From Urechis unicinctus (Eukaryota > Annelida > Polychaeta > Xenopneusta > Urechidae): DNA of 64,000 nt. Under the pieces are notes generated by a model. It made no database searches and was not told where the DNA came from. It saw nothing but the letters and a program-made list of their open reading frames with translations. The stretch lies in contig CM067354.1 of NCBI GenBank assembly GCA_034190875.2, positions 10,101,122 through 10,165,121 on the forward strand, given 5' to 3'. Below are positions 52,320 through 61,400 of this stretch, in pieces (within the stretch, counting starts at the first letter, position 1; each line of letters starts with the position of its first letter). A program made the position numbers and the translations under genes.

Positions 52320-52434
52320 GGATTAAGTTATTTTTACCCCAAAAGAATTGTTAGTGCAGATGGTGTAAGCACTAAACCGTTAGATTAGTGATACGTTAAT
52401 ACGTTATTTAATAACTTGATATGTGTTATTATGT

Positions 52435-52562
52435 AATAAATTGAAGCTAAGGTATTATGTAATCAATGGATGTGCACTCTGTAAGAAATTGATGCTTAAA
52501 TGCTGTGTGAGAAACTAAGAATAAAAACACCCATCGTATATTTTCAACACGCGTTGTTTATT
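52435..52562. terminator. Convergent poly(A) signals between polB and protease
   Basis: On the plus strand AATAAA lies at 52435-52440 (47 bases after the polymerase stop) and at 52520-52525. On the minus strand AATAAA at 52557-52562 overlaps the protease stop codon. This 170-base spacer is a compact bidirectional 3' end, as expected for convergent viral-type genes. Confidence 0.7.
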
Positions 52563-52995
52563 TGCCTTGAATTAAACATGTCACCAGCTTATCGTTGGTT
52601 GAATAATCGTCGGTAAATGCATCCAGCAATGGTTTCAAACTTATTCCACGACATCGTCTCTTTAAGTAATACAAACAATAAAGTCCACAAGTACTGGAAT
52701 TTAAGTCTTGTAATGTCTTAGAAGTCCAGCTCACACAATTCTTGTCAAAGTACTTCGCAAATGCGTTATGAATAGGAGGCAGTCCATAAGAATCAAAATA
52801 TTCGCCTCTTTCATTATGATCAATGAAATTAGCGACCCAGTGCTCGCCTTTTTTGGAAGTGGGATCGGTGTTACAAACAAAACCGCTGGGGTAATTGACG
52901 TGGCGGTGTAATTTATTCTGTGCAAACACTCCGCCCACAGTAGCTCGAGTGAAAGCTTATTTTTGTAAGAGCTCGTGTAATTGCCAGGTATCTAT
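52558..52995 (-). pseudogene. Polinton adenain-like cysteine protease (PRO)
   Basis: The protein belongs to the adenovirus-type maturation protease family (Ulp1-like fold), which cleaves capsid precursor proteins. In the 126-codon open part (52558-52938) the catalytic set is complete: His33 in GEHWVA, Asp49 in YFDSYG, Gln77 in LQDLN and Cys84 in STCGLYC. The N-terminal motifs GVFAQNKL and NTDPTSKKGEHW are also typical. The natural start appears to be at 52995, only 3 bases after the MCP stop, but the codon there is ATA, and an in-frame TAA lies at 52957-52959 (codon 13). The frame is otherwise open to the stop at 52558. The poly(A) signal overlaps that stop. It is recently or lightly decayed compared with the MCP. 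The 126-codon frame itself begins with GTG, not ATG. Confidence 0.92.
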
Positions 52996-52997
52996 TG

Positions 52998-54210
52998 TTA
53001 GGCAGCGTAATCAAACAGAACGCTACGGTTTCAGTCAATTTGAATCATATTTTCAAATTCGGCGTACACAATGACATTAGTGGTACGTGCTAGGGCCGTA
53101 CCAAAACGCATTTCCGAGAGCACGTTTCCTTTGTTGAGTGCCACTATCAGCCAGGTAAGGGGTCAGATCAAAAGCGAATAGTGTATAGCCATTGGGATAA
53201 TCTCTCCTTATGGCGTCGCCTTCGTCTTGGTAGAGTTGTCCAGTGCTACTGAATAAATAGGCATAACTGCGGGTGTGTATATGGTGATTGAAATCGGGTT
53301 GTAAGGGTTTAGCAGGTACTTGTTGTCCAACAACGTACAGAGCTAAAAAAGTGAGGTTGTTATGCTTAAAGTTGAAGGGGTTCTGAGTGTAATGACTTTT
53401 GATTGATCGTCATAGCTCCTTGAGATGCAGAAAACACTTAGGTTTCTATGCGTCTTATAGGGTATTTAGCTGGGCATCGTTCTAAAGCCTGTATGAGGGC
53501 TAGTTGCATGGTGGGGTTCAGTTTTAGTTTGCATACAAATAAGGTCACAGATTCCAGGACTATTTTAGGGGCAAACTCATCTGCAGTATCGGCCATAAGG
53601 GCAAAGGTGTCACTGCTGAGTACTAATCGTTACTTCAAATCCACACCGTTTATCAAATAGCGTTTTTGACAAAATAAATCTAAATGCAATTTGCCCATCA
53701 TATCCACAATGCATCTCTCTTGAGCTCGTTCGTTTCTAGCTAACATTCCCGGAGTGTGAGTATCGCCCACGGCGTCCATGTGTTGTGGGGTGTCTTTGTA
53801 CCATAAACTAGCTGTTAACTGAGAGTTTTTGGCTTCTGAACCATAGCTCAATAGCAATACGGATAGGTGTTGCTGGACGAGGAAACGAGTTTCTCGTTGG
53901 GAGAGACATCAACTTGGGAAAAGAGTGAGTGTAACCATAGGTTAACGGGTGATAGAGCACTAACAGGCTTAAAGACCTCTCCATCCTTTTTCACCACTTT
54001 GGTATTCACTTGTAAATACGTGTATTTGAGATCGATATAATCATCACCCGAATCGCTGATGTAGAATTCAACTGGACGCAAACATAAAGCAGCTACCGGA
54101 TGGAATTCAATCCACAATCCATCATCGACACTGCTTTGAGTTGGGGGAATCAAAAATAGGTCTAATTCACTTTTGACACAGGGACAAGATAGGGGGTGTA
54201 CCAGTGACAT
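52998..54210 (-). pseudogene. Polinton major capsid protein (double jelly roll)
   Basis: Homologue of the family usually annotated F54H12.2-like, known as the Polinton MCP, which would form the icosahedral shell. It starts with ATG at 54210, 3 bases after the stop of the preceding gene. Segments read in order: SELDLFLIPPTQSSVDDGLW, VEFYISDSGDDYIDL, SPVNLWLHSLFSQVDVS, SYGSEAKNSQLTASLWYKDT, TLFVCKLKLNPTMQLALIQA, GQQVPAKPLQPDFNHHIHTR, YPNGYTLFAFDLTP, then a stop at 52998. Breaks: a frameshift near 53860, an in-frame TAA at 53630-53632, a stop at 53438-53440 after which the frame changes, and further stops and shifts to the end. The total of about 404 codons is near the usual family length (somewhat over 400), so the gene is complete in extent but not in frame. 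Confidence 0.92.
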
Positions 54211-54213
54211 GAT

Positions 54214-54618
54214 TTAACCGAAAATATCCTTTGACAACCTCCGATTTGTTCCGCGTCGACGGCGTGAACTACTGCTCCTACCTCGTGCGAGTCGTTTTAT
54301 AGAGACTGCTGGTTGCAACGTGATTGTTTAGGTTTAACTATTTGATCGAACACTTCCTCTCCGGTTTGTAACATTCGTTTCTTAGCGGACTATTTCAAAG
54401 ACTTCCCTCCCAACAAATCTCCAACCACCCTCACTCCTGTTTTCAAGGCGTTTTTTTTAACGACAGGTAAAACTTTTCGAAACCAGCGGTAACGCCATTT
54501 TAGCCAAACCTCCAAGCACACTACCAAGTCCATGACCATGCTGACTCTTTGAACCGGAAAACACAAGGAGCCCACCACCCGCTTGATTTAGATAATACGG
54601 GGTGTAAATATCAGCCAT
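54214..54618 (-). pseudogene. Small Gly- and Arg-rich Polinton virion protein
   Basis: ATG at 54618 in a good context (ACCATGG), following the penton stop by 5 bases and ending 3 bases before the MCP start. The N-part reads QAGGGLLVFSGSKSQHGHG and GLGSVLGGLAKMALPLVSK, a Gly-rich amphipathic stretch. The middle reads ALKTGVRVVGDLLGG. The C-part is Arg/Ser-rich (RGRSSSSRRRRGTNRR). This architecture recurs next to the MCP in many Polintons and resembles adenovirus minor core/membrane-active proteins (pX/pVI-like), so a role in DNA condensation or membrane contact is an inference. Frame breaks lie near 54480, at an in-frame stop about 54390-54392, and near 54300. Confidence 0.7.
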
Positions 54619-54623
54619 GGTTT

Positions 54624-55150
54624 TCAAAATATATCTTTCTTGGTTTTACGGAAATGTAACGTCACCGTCACTTTACCAGATTCAAATGGAATGGGTTGAC
54701 CCGTGTCATCTCTTATATTGATTTCTATAGTAGAAAAAGTCTTGGTGGCTATCGGGTAATAAAATATCTTTTTATATGTGGGGTTCATCAACTACCCGCG
54801 ACGATCGTGATCGATTGGAATCATACACAGAAGTGGAACCACGGTGTCTTGTACCACCTGAGCTTCGATGAGATAACAATAGACATAAAGTCCATACAAA
54901 CCTTGATCAGGGTCAGCAATATGCTGACTGACTTGGCTATGACGCAACCCCTCGTCCATGTAACCTACAACTGACTCATTGTCTAGGGTCATAGTTGCTG
55001 TCTGTCGTGTTCGATTGAAGATGAGATGCACTCACTTCTCATTTTGCTCCTTTAATTTGGCTGCAAAGGCTTCTATCAACGATCCGGTCCTATAAAAACC
55101 CAGGGTGATGTGGAAATATTTGGGACACATCTTCTTGTTTGGCTGTGAGC
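54624..55150 (-). pseudogene. Penton-like minor capsid protein, C-terminal part
   Basis: Motifs GSLIEAFAAKLKEQNEK, VHLIFNRTRQ, then GLYGLYVYC and VVPLL, and the end IRDDTGQ, FESGKVTVTLHFRKTKK, match the back half of the single-jelly-roll minor capsid (penton) protein found beside the Polinton MCP. It would close the capsid vertices. Its stop is at 54624-54626. Frame changes occur near 55095 and 55030, an in-frame TGA precedes VHLIF, and another break lies near 54790. The N-terminal half is absent: the sequence runs straight into the short conserved gene at 55207-55389, which suggests an internal deletion. Confidence 0.6.
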
Positions 55151-55206
55151 GACTGGTCATTAGCTAAGGTCGTGAGAGGTGTCGGGGTTCTGCGCTGGCG
55201 GTAATA

Positions 55207-55389
55207 CTAGCGGTGTTTTGATAAAATCTGGTTATAAGATTCAACTTTAGCCTCCTCCAATGAATCATTATGATTCAGGATATCCCTCATCTCAGCATCC
55301 AAGTTGGATAACACATCGACAATGGGAGCCTGATCATAACGTGTACTTGACAACACCCGGGGATCAACCAACATCATTTTCTTAGCCAT
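55207..55389 (-). CDS. Conserved Polinton protein N-terminus (MAKKMMLVDPR)
   Basis: ATG at 55389, 3 bases after the stop of the preceding gene, 60 codons to TAG at 55207-55209. It begins MAKKMMLVDPRVL and continues LSNLDAEMRDILN and KVESYNQILSKHR. The start 'MAKKMVLVDPR' with a following NLD-M-IL helix is a signature I associate with Polinton virion-block proteins of unknown function. The usual protein is much longer and has a charged C-terminal half. Here the same frame continues past the TAG (QRRTPTPLTTLANDQS) and then merges with penton sequence, so the C-part has been deleted. No activity is known. Confidence 0.6.
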   Translation of the reverse strand: MAKKMMLVDPRVLSSTRYDQAPIVDVLSNLDAEMRDILNHNDSLEEAKVESYNQILSKHR

Positions 55390-55391
55390 AA

Positions 55392-55708
55392 TTAGCCGAA
55401 TTGTTTGCCTAACAACAGACCAGCGATAACTAAAATAGGTCCTAATAACGCAGGAAGAAAACCGCCGGTTTGTAATACTCTTTTCTTTTAGGCGAGATTA
55501 AAGCGTGCAGACCTTGTTTGTGTTGGGTTAATTTACGCTTCTAAACTATAGTCAAGGATACGTTTCCTTTTAAAACATTGAGGGCACATTCAGATAGAAA
55601 ATTTATGAATTCTTTGTCAGCCATGTGAATCAAAGCTCTATTGACAGAGGGTTTGGCTTTAGCCATCACTCGTAATGTATCAGCGTGTTTTCTGAGACGC
55701 TCTGCCAT
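55392..55708 (-). pseudogene. Small conserved Polinton basic protein
   Basis: ATG at 55708 in a strong Kozak context (ACCATGG), stop at 55392. The N-part MAERLRKHADTLRVMAKAKP and then FLSECALNVLKGNVSL, a Lys/His-rich middle (KRKLTQHKQGLHALISPKRK) and a hydrophobic Gly-rich end (GGFLPALLGPILVIAGLLLG) form the pattern of a roughly 100-aa protein seen repeatedly in animal Polinton virion blocks. The function is unknown. The basic body plus hydrophobic tail suggests a capsid-internal or membrane-contact role (inference). An in-frame TAG lies at 55541-55543 and a frameshift near 55490. A TATA-like 'ttttatacc' lies about 80 bases upstream. Confidence 0.65.
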
Positions 55709-55863
55709 GGTCTATGTGTAATGATAAGAATGGTGGTCGCCCGATGATCGATGGTATTTATTTCTGTAGGTATAAAACTTGATTGAGTCGTAGTTTGTCA
55801 GTCAGTTAAAGAATCAACCCCTGCTGACAGTAAACTTGTTGTTAACCGACATTTATAATTACG

Positions 55864-56097
55864 TTAATCCACCTCATCTTCAGACATGAACGTAGTTAAC
55901 AGACGATCCATTAAACACGCTCTAGCTTTGATTGCTTTACTAAGAGCCGTATCAAAATCGTAACCATGCTCCATCAAGAGCTGTTGATTTATACCAATTT
56001 GTCTGTAGATCTTATTGTCTCTCAGTTCTTGAGTAAGTTGTGAATGCATCTGTAACTTGTCTTTTAAAACAGACCACCTGCTATATTCATCCGTCAT
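55864..56097 (-). CDS. Intact 77-aa ORF in the Polinton virion block
   Basis: ATG at 56097 (context CAACATGAC) to a stop at 55864, uninterrupted. It reads YSRWSVLKDKLQMHSQLTQE, RDNKIYRQIGINQQLLMEHG, LSKAIKARACLMDRLL and an acidic end MSEDEVD. It is predicted to be almost entirely helical, without Cys pairs or membrane segments. A TATA-like 'gttataaagag' lies about 65 bases upstream. I do not recognise a family with certainty. The position, strand and spacing indicate it belongs to the element. The 150-base spacer to the next gene is the largest within the block. Confidence 0.55.
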   Translation of the reverse strand: MTDEYSRWSVLKDKLQMHSQLTQELRDNKIYRQIGINQQLLMEHGYDFDTALSKAIKARACLMDRLLTTFMSEDEVD

Positions 56098-56200
56098 GTT
56101 GATGTCACTCTCATGCTATCTTAGTCATAAATGACCACCCATAAACTTTTAACTCTTTATAACATACATTCTAAATGAAAACACCGTTCTATATTTTCAC

Positions 56201-56421
56201 TCATTTATTACACAATCTGTTAATTACACGTATTTCAATATCTGATTTCACCGACTCTAACCAATATTTCCTATAGCCTACACACAACCATTTGCTACAT
56301 TCCAACCACGAGGGACAGGGGTGAATTAAACTCAATTCCCATAATCTTGACACATACAGTTTATAACACGTTCGAGGGCATCCGCCATGCACTTCCGAAC
56401 TTGTTCCTCTGGTTCGGCCAT
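56201..56421 (-). pseudogene. Small Cys/Trp-rich ORF
   Basis: An ATG at 56421 opens MAEPEEQVRKCMADALERV, which stops at 56332. The neighbouring frame continues with PCPSWLECSKWLCVGYRK and ends at 56201. Together they look like one gene of about 73 codons with a single frameshift near 56340 (inference). The start lies 11 bases beyond the stop of the 175-aa ORF. The dense Cys and Trp suggest a small metal-binding or disulfide-rich protein. No family was recognised. Confidence 0.4.
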
Positions 56422-56431
56422 CAAACAAAGA

Positions 56432-56959
56432 CTATGCTGTCTCTGACTCGGGTGGTCTATATGGCATTCTTTCTATTAAGTCGACAAGCGTGTCTGTGTA
56501 CACCACCGTCAAATATTCCTTCATTAATTTCGCTCTCAGCACGTGGGCTCCGTAGAACTGTTTTAACTCGTCCCATGCTTCTACAAACATATGCCACGAG
56601 TAACCGTCCATTCGCATTGTCACGTGACCCTTCTTGACTAGCACAAAAGGGACCGGGTATCTTACACTCATCGTCACATCTGCGCCAATAGAGACCTCGA
56701 CGCGACTCTCGTCTTCCCCTTCTACCTGTTTCAAAGTTTCTGTCACAGCAGCTATTTCATATCCACAGTCTAATACACAGTTCATCCCTAACTCTATGTG
56801 GCATTTTATGAAATTGTTTTTCAAAAACACCACCTCTTTATCCCAAATCACTATTGCATACTGCGCAAAGTAGCGCGTGTATAGCGGTTTCACTTGATCC
56901 ATCTCAATTTGTTCAACCACTTTTAACAAGTCCGCATCGCTCATCCGTTTGCCACCCAT
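56432..56959 (-). CDS. Intact 175-aa ORF of unknown function, Polinton accessory
   Basis: The longest intact gene-like frame of the window. The frame is open from 57082, but I choose the ATG at 56959 because its context is ACCATGG and a TATA box lies about 35-45 bases upstream. It begins MGGKRMSDADLLKVVEQ. The middle alternates strand-like hydrophobic stretches (AIVIWDKEVVFL, KCHIELGMNCVLDCGYEIA, VEVSIGADVTMSVRYPVPFV), then HVTMRMDGYSWHMFVEAW, a helix, and the end YRPPESETA. There is no signal peptide or membrane segment. The strand-then-helix end is faintly like ssDNA-binding PC4-type domains, which is a guess. It keeps its frame beside broken capsid genes, which suggests a younger age, chance, or retention. 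Confidence 0.6.
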   Translation of the reverse strand: MGGKRMSDADLLKVVEQIEMDQVKPLYTRYFAQYAIVIWDKEVVFLKNNFIKCHIELGMNCVLDCGYEIAAVTETLKQVEGEDESRVEVSIGADVTMSVRYPVPFVLVKKGHVTMRMDGYSWHMFVEAWDELKQFYGAHVLRAKLMKEYLTVVYTDTLVDLIERMPYRPPESETA

Positions 56960-56992
56960 GGTAAAATGCTGAAATAAGAGATCCAGTTCGAC

Positions 56993-57003
56993 TTTATATA
57001 CAT
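56993..57003 (-). promoter_or_regulatory. TATA box of the 175-aa ORF
   Basis: On the minus strand GTATATAAAGTC lies about 40 bases before ACCATGG. An initiator-like 'tttcagcatttt' sits between them at pol II spacing. Confidence 0.55.
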
Positions 57004-57082
57004 CCCCATGATATGAGGTATTACTTAACTTAGCAAAGGTCAGCAAACGATGACGAAATATCCGAGGAGATTGTGAAATCAC

Positions 57083-57550
57083 CTAGAGTTGATATACGAT
57101 TCAATATATCACCTCATTACCTGGGATAGAGGAAATTAATAGCTACTAATAACCCCGTAAAGACCATCTTCATATTTAGAGAAACAGGTGAAAACTCACG
57201 CCAAGCTTACAATCACACTACCCTTGGCATCTCAATCTATCAACGCCATCACCGCTTATTAACTTTTAATAGCCATTTACAAACTCCTTTCCAAGACCTT
57301 TCACAAAGTTATCATGAGGATATCTTCAACACTTCCTAAACCTTTTCAATAAACAACTTTCCTCATCATCCAAAAATAGCAAGTGACGGCATAAGTAATA
57401 TTGGGTTTTTATAGCACTTTCAACTATGAGGCGATATCGCGACAGTGATGAATGAGGGTGATTGCGATGATTGGACTCCCTGTAAGAACCAGCGTCCACT
57501 TGACACAAACCGTTCTTAGAGCAGGCGGCAAAACCCACGCTGCTGGAACA
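57083..57550 (-). other. Right edge of the Polinton block, no gene confirmed
   Basis: A second TATA-like word (minus strand GCTATAAAAACCC, near 57407-57418) is followed within about 25 bases by ATGCCGTCACTTGC, but that frame stops after a few codons. A 70-codon frame at 57326-57538 has no known motif. The element may extend here, but no terminal repeat was identified. Confidence 0.3.
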
Positions 57551-58190
57551 ATGACATTAGCTATATTATTTTGTTAGTGTCATCATCGTCTCACAAATGT
57601 GATAAACAACACGGACTTGCAGTATCATTAATGCAAACACAGAGGTTGGGAAAACGGCCGCCTAGAGGTCATTTATCCCTTAGAATCACAACTCTTTTAC
57701 CATGTGATATTGGTGCAAATCAGTTTTCATCCGTCCTTCTCCTTGCGTGGCTGTAAACATATTTGCGGGTTCCGTTTGAGCTTGCAATATGAGCTGCCAT
57801 TAATTCGGCGAGTCAGCAATTACTTAATGCAAGATTATTAGCAGAATTCGAGAATATGTTTATTATTTTCTTTGGAAGGATGTGTTGGTAGCCCACAGGT
57901 AGGCACGACTAGCCTAGTTCGCTTCTGGTTACAACATTGCTTTAATTCATTTATCGGCTGCTAGTTAAATGTATGCTCATAATGTTACGTATAACCCAAT
58001 AACCGTGATTTTGCAAGGCTTGGAAGTGGGTAAATAGTAGCCACAAAATACAACAACATCTATTTTAGGCTTTCAAGCATGCGTAGCACGGATGAATACA
58101 TTACTACATGCTCTGATGAATGCTGCTTCAACATATAATGTTGGTGTGGTATTAGATGAATACGCATATGGGCGATGTAAGCTGATAAAT
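57550..58190. other. No gene recognised
   Basis: No element gene or repeat was identified between the block and the right flanking repeat. Confidence 0.45.
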
Positions 58191-58335
58191 GCCAACCGGT
58201 TTTGAGCGAATGAAATCAAGCAGACATCGCAGTCTAATTGCTGAGACGTGCATTAACACGTGTCGTTTATTTGGCTTTATAAGACGCAGGTACTTATGTT
58301 TGAGAGCCTAGAGTTATTTTCAATGTTGATTGATA
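58190..58335 (+). repeat. Flanking repeat, right copy
   Basis: The counterpart of 50975-51100, in the same orientation, about 7.2 kb away. It contains 'ccaaccggtttt', 'gctgagacg', 'cattaacac', 'cgcaggtacttatgtttga' and 'ttgattga'. It lies outside the Polinton genes on the right. Confidence 0.8.
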
Positions 58336-58449
58336 TATGTCCCTTTAGTCTTTCCTCGACAGAAGCAATCATATTTGTCTTGCTTAAAGTAAGTAATATG
58401 TCACTCATAGGAAACTCTAATGGCAACTACTTCCATTTGCTTCTTGTCA

Positions 58450-61400
58450 ATAACTAGGCTGCACACATGCAACTGTCCACTTAACAAGATGTCATTAACA
58501 CATGCTACATAATTTCATGTTACTATTTGAGCTTGCTCAATGTTGCTTGAATGAATCCTTTGCGTTACCATGCAATGAGGGCAAATACTGTTGAGCATTT
58601 GATTTAAATACTTCAGGTAACCTCGCATGCTTTTAGCGCCCATATTTTGGTAAGGAGCTTACATAATATCAAACACCCACATCGATGTCTGGTCAGATTG
58701 CGTAACGAACGCATATATGCATAATATAATTCTTAAAAATTAAAAGCCTACATAATACAAAAGATGAAATCATCAATCATCAGCCATAAACAATAGATGT
58801 ACGAAGCTTAGCTGACGTTGGCATTACGATACCATGCGTGTTATATGTAGGTTCGTTGATGCTTGAATGACGTGATTAAACCAGCAGAAGCTTAGCCAGC
58901 AGTAAGTTTAGCTGAAGACATAATAACGATGTTGGTGTGTTGTCAGTTGTTAAATATTCGTGCAAACATCTAAATCTAGCTTTGTAACTGTTCTTAGTAA
59001 TGTATTGCGAGTACGTTTGCTGCGCAATATCATTACTTCAATTCAGATTCCAGGCGTCACCATCCAAAATCTGTCGTTAGAAATTCGGCATTTAGTCTGT
59101 CCAATCTACTGATTATTGATTGCTATTCCTAGGCATCCAGACATGTTCTATTGCATGTATGGACACTTAATGATGTGTATTGATATTCTACAGGGAAATG
59201 TATTAACCCTAGGGTTCATTAAATCTGTGCGCAAATTCATCTCATTTTGTAAATTTCGTATTCTATTATATTGATGGCTCAAGTCGCAATGGTTCGATAT
59301 CAATATGGCTCGATTATCATTGGAAGTAATTAAGCAAATTGAACAAGCATAACACAAATGTAACCAATACTTCTTGTGTTTATGCACGAACACAATCTCC
59401 ATTGTAATTCCTGCGCTGATATACGATTATAAAAGCCAATTAACCCTATATGAGCCTCTGCGTTTACATTTTCAGCAATAACAGCATTTCTATCATACAA
59501 TAGCTTGCAATGTTTATGAATTCCGGCGACTTTCGCTGCAACACGCATTAATAATGTCAAATTATGAAATAGGAATGTCAGAAGATGGTATAGCTTTTCG
59601 GGTAGCGAACATTTATCAACTCTTGCAATACGGTACAGTTTTTCTGAGAAGGGGTAAGATTTCCTCGGAGATCGCCTAACCTGCTGCCTTCACGTCTCAT
59701 TTAGAATAAGCAGACAATGCAACAGTGTGTGTACTGACCTAATGGTATTGCACGTTATTTCATTACCTGTATTTCATGGTTATGAACAACTTGCTGTCCT
59801 TAATTACCCTATTTCTGATCTTTCGATGACCCGTACACTTCATCTCCGACTGACAATGTTATGTACTCAATTATCATTCAGAACGTAGACTAAACTGCGA
59901 ATCTTTTGTTTTTCTGGGAGTCAAAATTGTTAATCTTGTATCTTAAGTTCACATAAAATGTGGTTTTTGTTCATGTCTAGTACACCTAAAATCACATCAC
60001 ACTACTTGATATGGCTACGCACATTTTCACCCAGTACCTTGTGAGATTACCATTGATCTAATGTGATTACTGTTCCACGTTTTTTTACCCATAAGCAACT
60101 GTCATATTAATTTTCCAAATGAAGGGAGCCGAGGTATATTGTGTGCGAACAAAATGAAGACAGTGTGATTGAATTGGTGATGGCTTCAAGCCATTGATTT
60201 TGCCAGACATAACAATACAGCAACTAAATAATGACAAAGATGCAGTAGATATGTGTGACATTCTAGGTACAGAACCATACCCATGACCTTTGATCCATGC
60301 GAATTCATCACCTGGATAACACAATACATCTAGTCTATAATACTATTCAATAAACACAATGTCAAAAATTGGTGGGGCTCAAATTATTAATCACATGTTC
60401 TGCTGAAACAGGTTGGCAGTGGTCAGTTACGACAACGCGGTAATATTGCTCTTTGTACAGCGTTTTGATCAGATCATTGAAAGTATCTAGCATATTCATT
60501 ACTTTTACCAAAGAGAGAGATGCCTCGTGCGCATAAAAATATGGATGGAAGTGAGTTTGACAAGGAATAGGAGTAACAGCAAACTAATACAAGACTCATA
60601 AAGCAATTTCAGTACTGGGCATAAGGTCGTTTACAGAAGCTATTGCATTGCAAATTTGGGCCACATAGAATTATTGTTACATAAAAGTAACATATCCATA
60701 AAAGCTACAATAAAGGGTCACATTGATACAAGGACCGTAATTATCCACATGTTGTCCGGGCCTGGGTGCCATGGTCGAAAACATTCCAACATCTCGAGCA
60801 GATTGCCTATACTAAGCCAACTATTTTCTTCAGCCAAAGACTTAGCTCATGTACAGCGGCACCATCTAAGTTGCGCAGTAATGCAGAACAATATAACACT
60901 AAGCGAGGTTCTAATCCAAACAACAGTCAGAAATGCGACCAATGGATTGATATGTTAGCATTAACTAGATAGGAATGATGAAGTACTATGTGACTCATTT
61001 ACTGGATGTGACATGCCTGATATTTGATTATCTATGGCCAAACCTCCAACAATGGATGATTTTGGGTGCTGCGATGAAGCACTTTGTGTTGGTTATCTGG
61101 GTAATGAGTTTGGAGATAATGCAAGATGTAGGATTCCGAGGGTCTGCGAGGTAACCATGGTAGCTTTATAAATATTTTAGAGAAACGGAAATGATATCGC
61201 ATAGTCAGGTCAGCTGTGGTTAATTTATCCTTAAGCGATCGGTTAACATTCCTCGATGGGACGCACACATAATGCACCATTGAGGGTATACAGGGTCGTG
61301 CTGGATCTGATCACATCAAGATATGTTGTGCATATTGTCAGGTATATGGATGACACTAACCATGCGTCAGGAGATGTAGCCTCGTCAGAGGTAAGAATAG

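Larger units (their letters stand above)
51403..52388 (+). pseudogene. polB: Polinton DNA polymerase B, C-terminal fragment
   Basis: The family B, protein-primed type of polymerase replicates Polinton DNA. Motifs in order are GGDVDPSQTV, then KLLGNSYG (motif B, up to 51473), GKCVMDKTKHCDVRYADHPQG after an apparent intron, ILFKIDMAKATI, MDTDSSYIAL (motif C DTDS at 51856-51867), a Lys/Asn-rich stretch with NKNTRYSYTQVR, and the C-terminal SYFYPKRIVSADG before TAG at 52386-52388. The exonuclease domain, TP-binding region and motif A are absent, so only about the last quarter remains. Frames change at the nine-T run 51759-51767, near 51850 and near 52060. After that the frame is open for about 105 codons to the stop. 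It converges tail to tail on the protease gene. Identity is firm, activity impossible. Confidence 0.93.

Noticed and set aside
53448-53660. Plus-strand 70-codon ORF within the capsid region
   Set aside because: Antisense shadow of the MCP pseudogene, whose minus-strand frame matches the family.
56634-56873. Plus-strand ORF opposite the 175-aa gene
   Set aside because: Antisense shadow of the minus-strand frame, without its own start context or similarity.
56960-57082. N-terminal extension of the 175-aa ORF to a GTG at 57082
   Set aside because: GTG starts are not usual in animal nuclei, the extension spans the TATA box, and the ATG at 56959 has a strong Kozak context.
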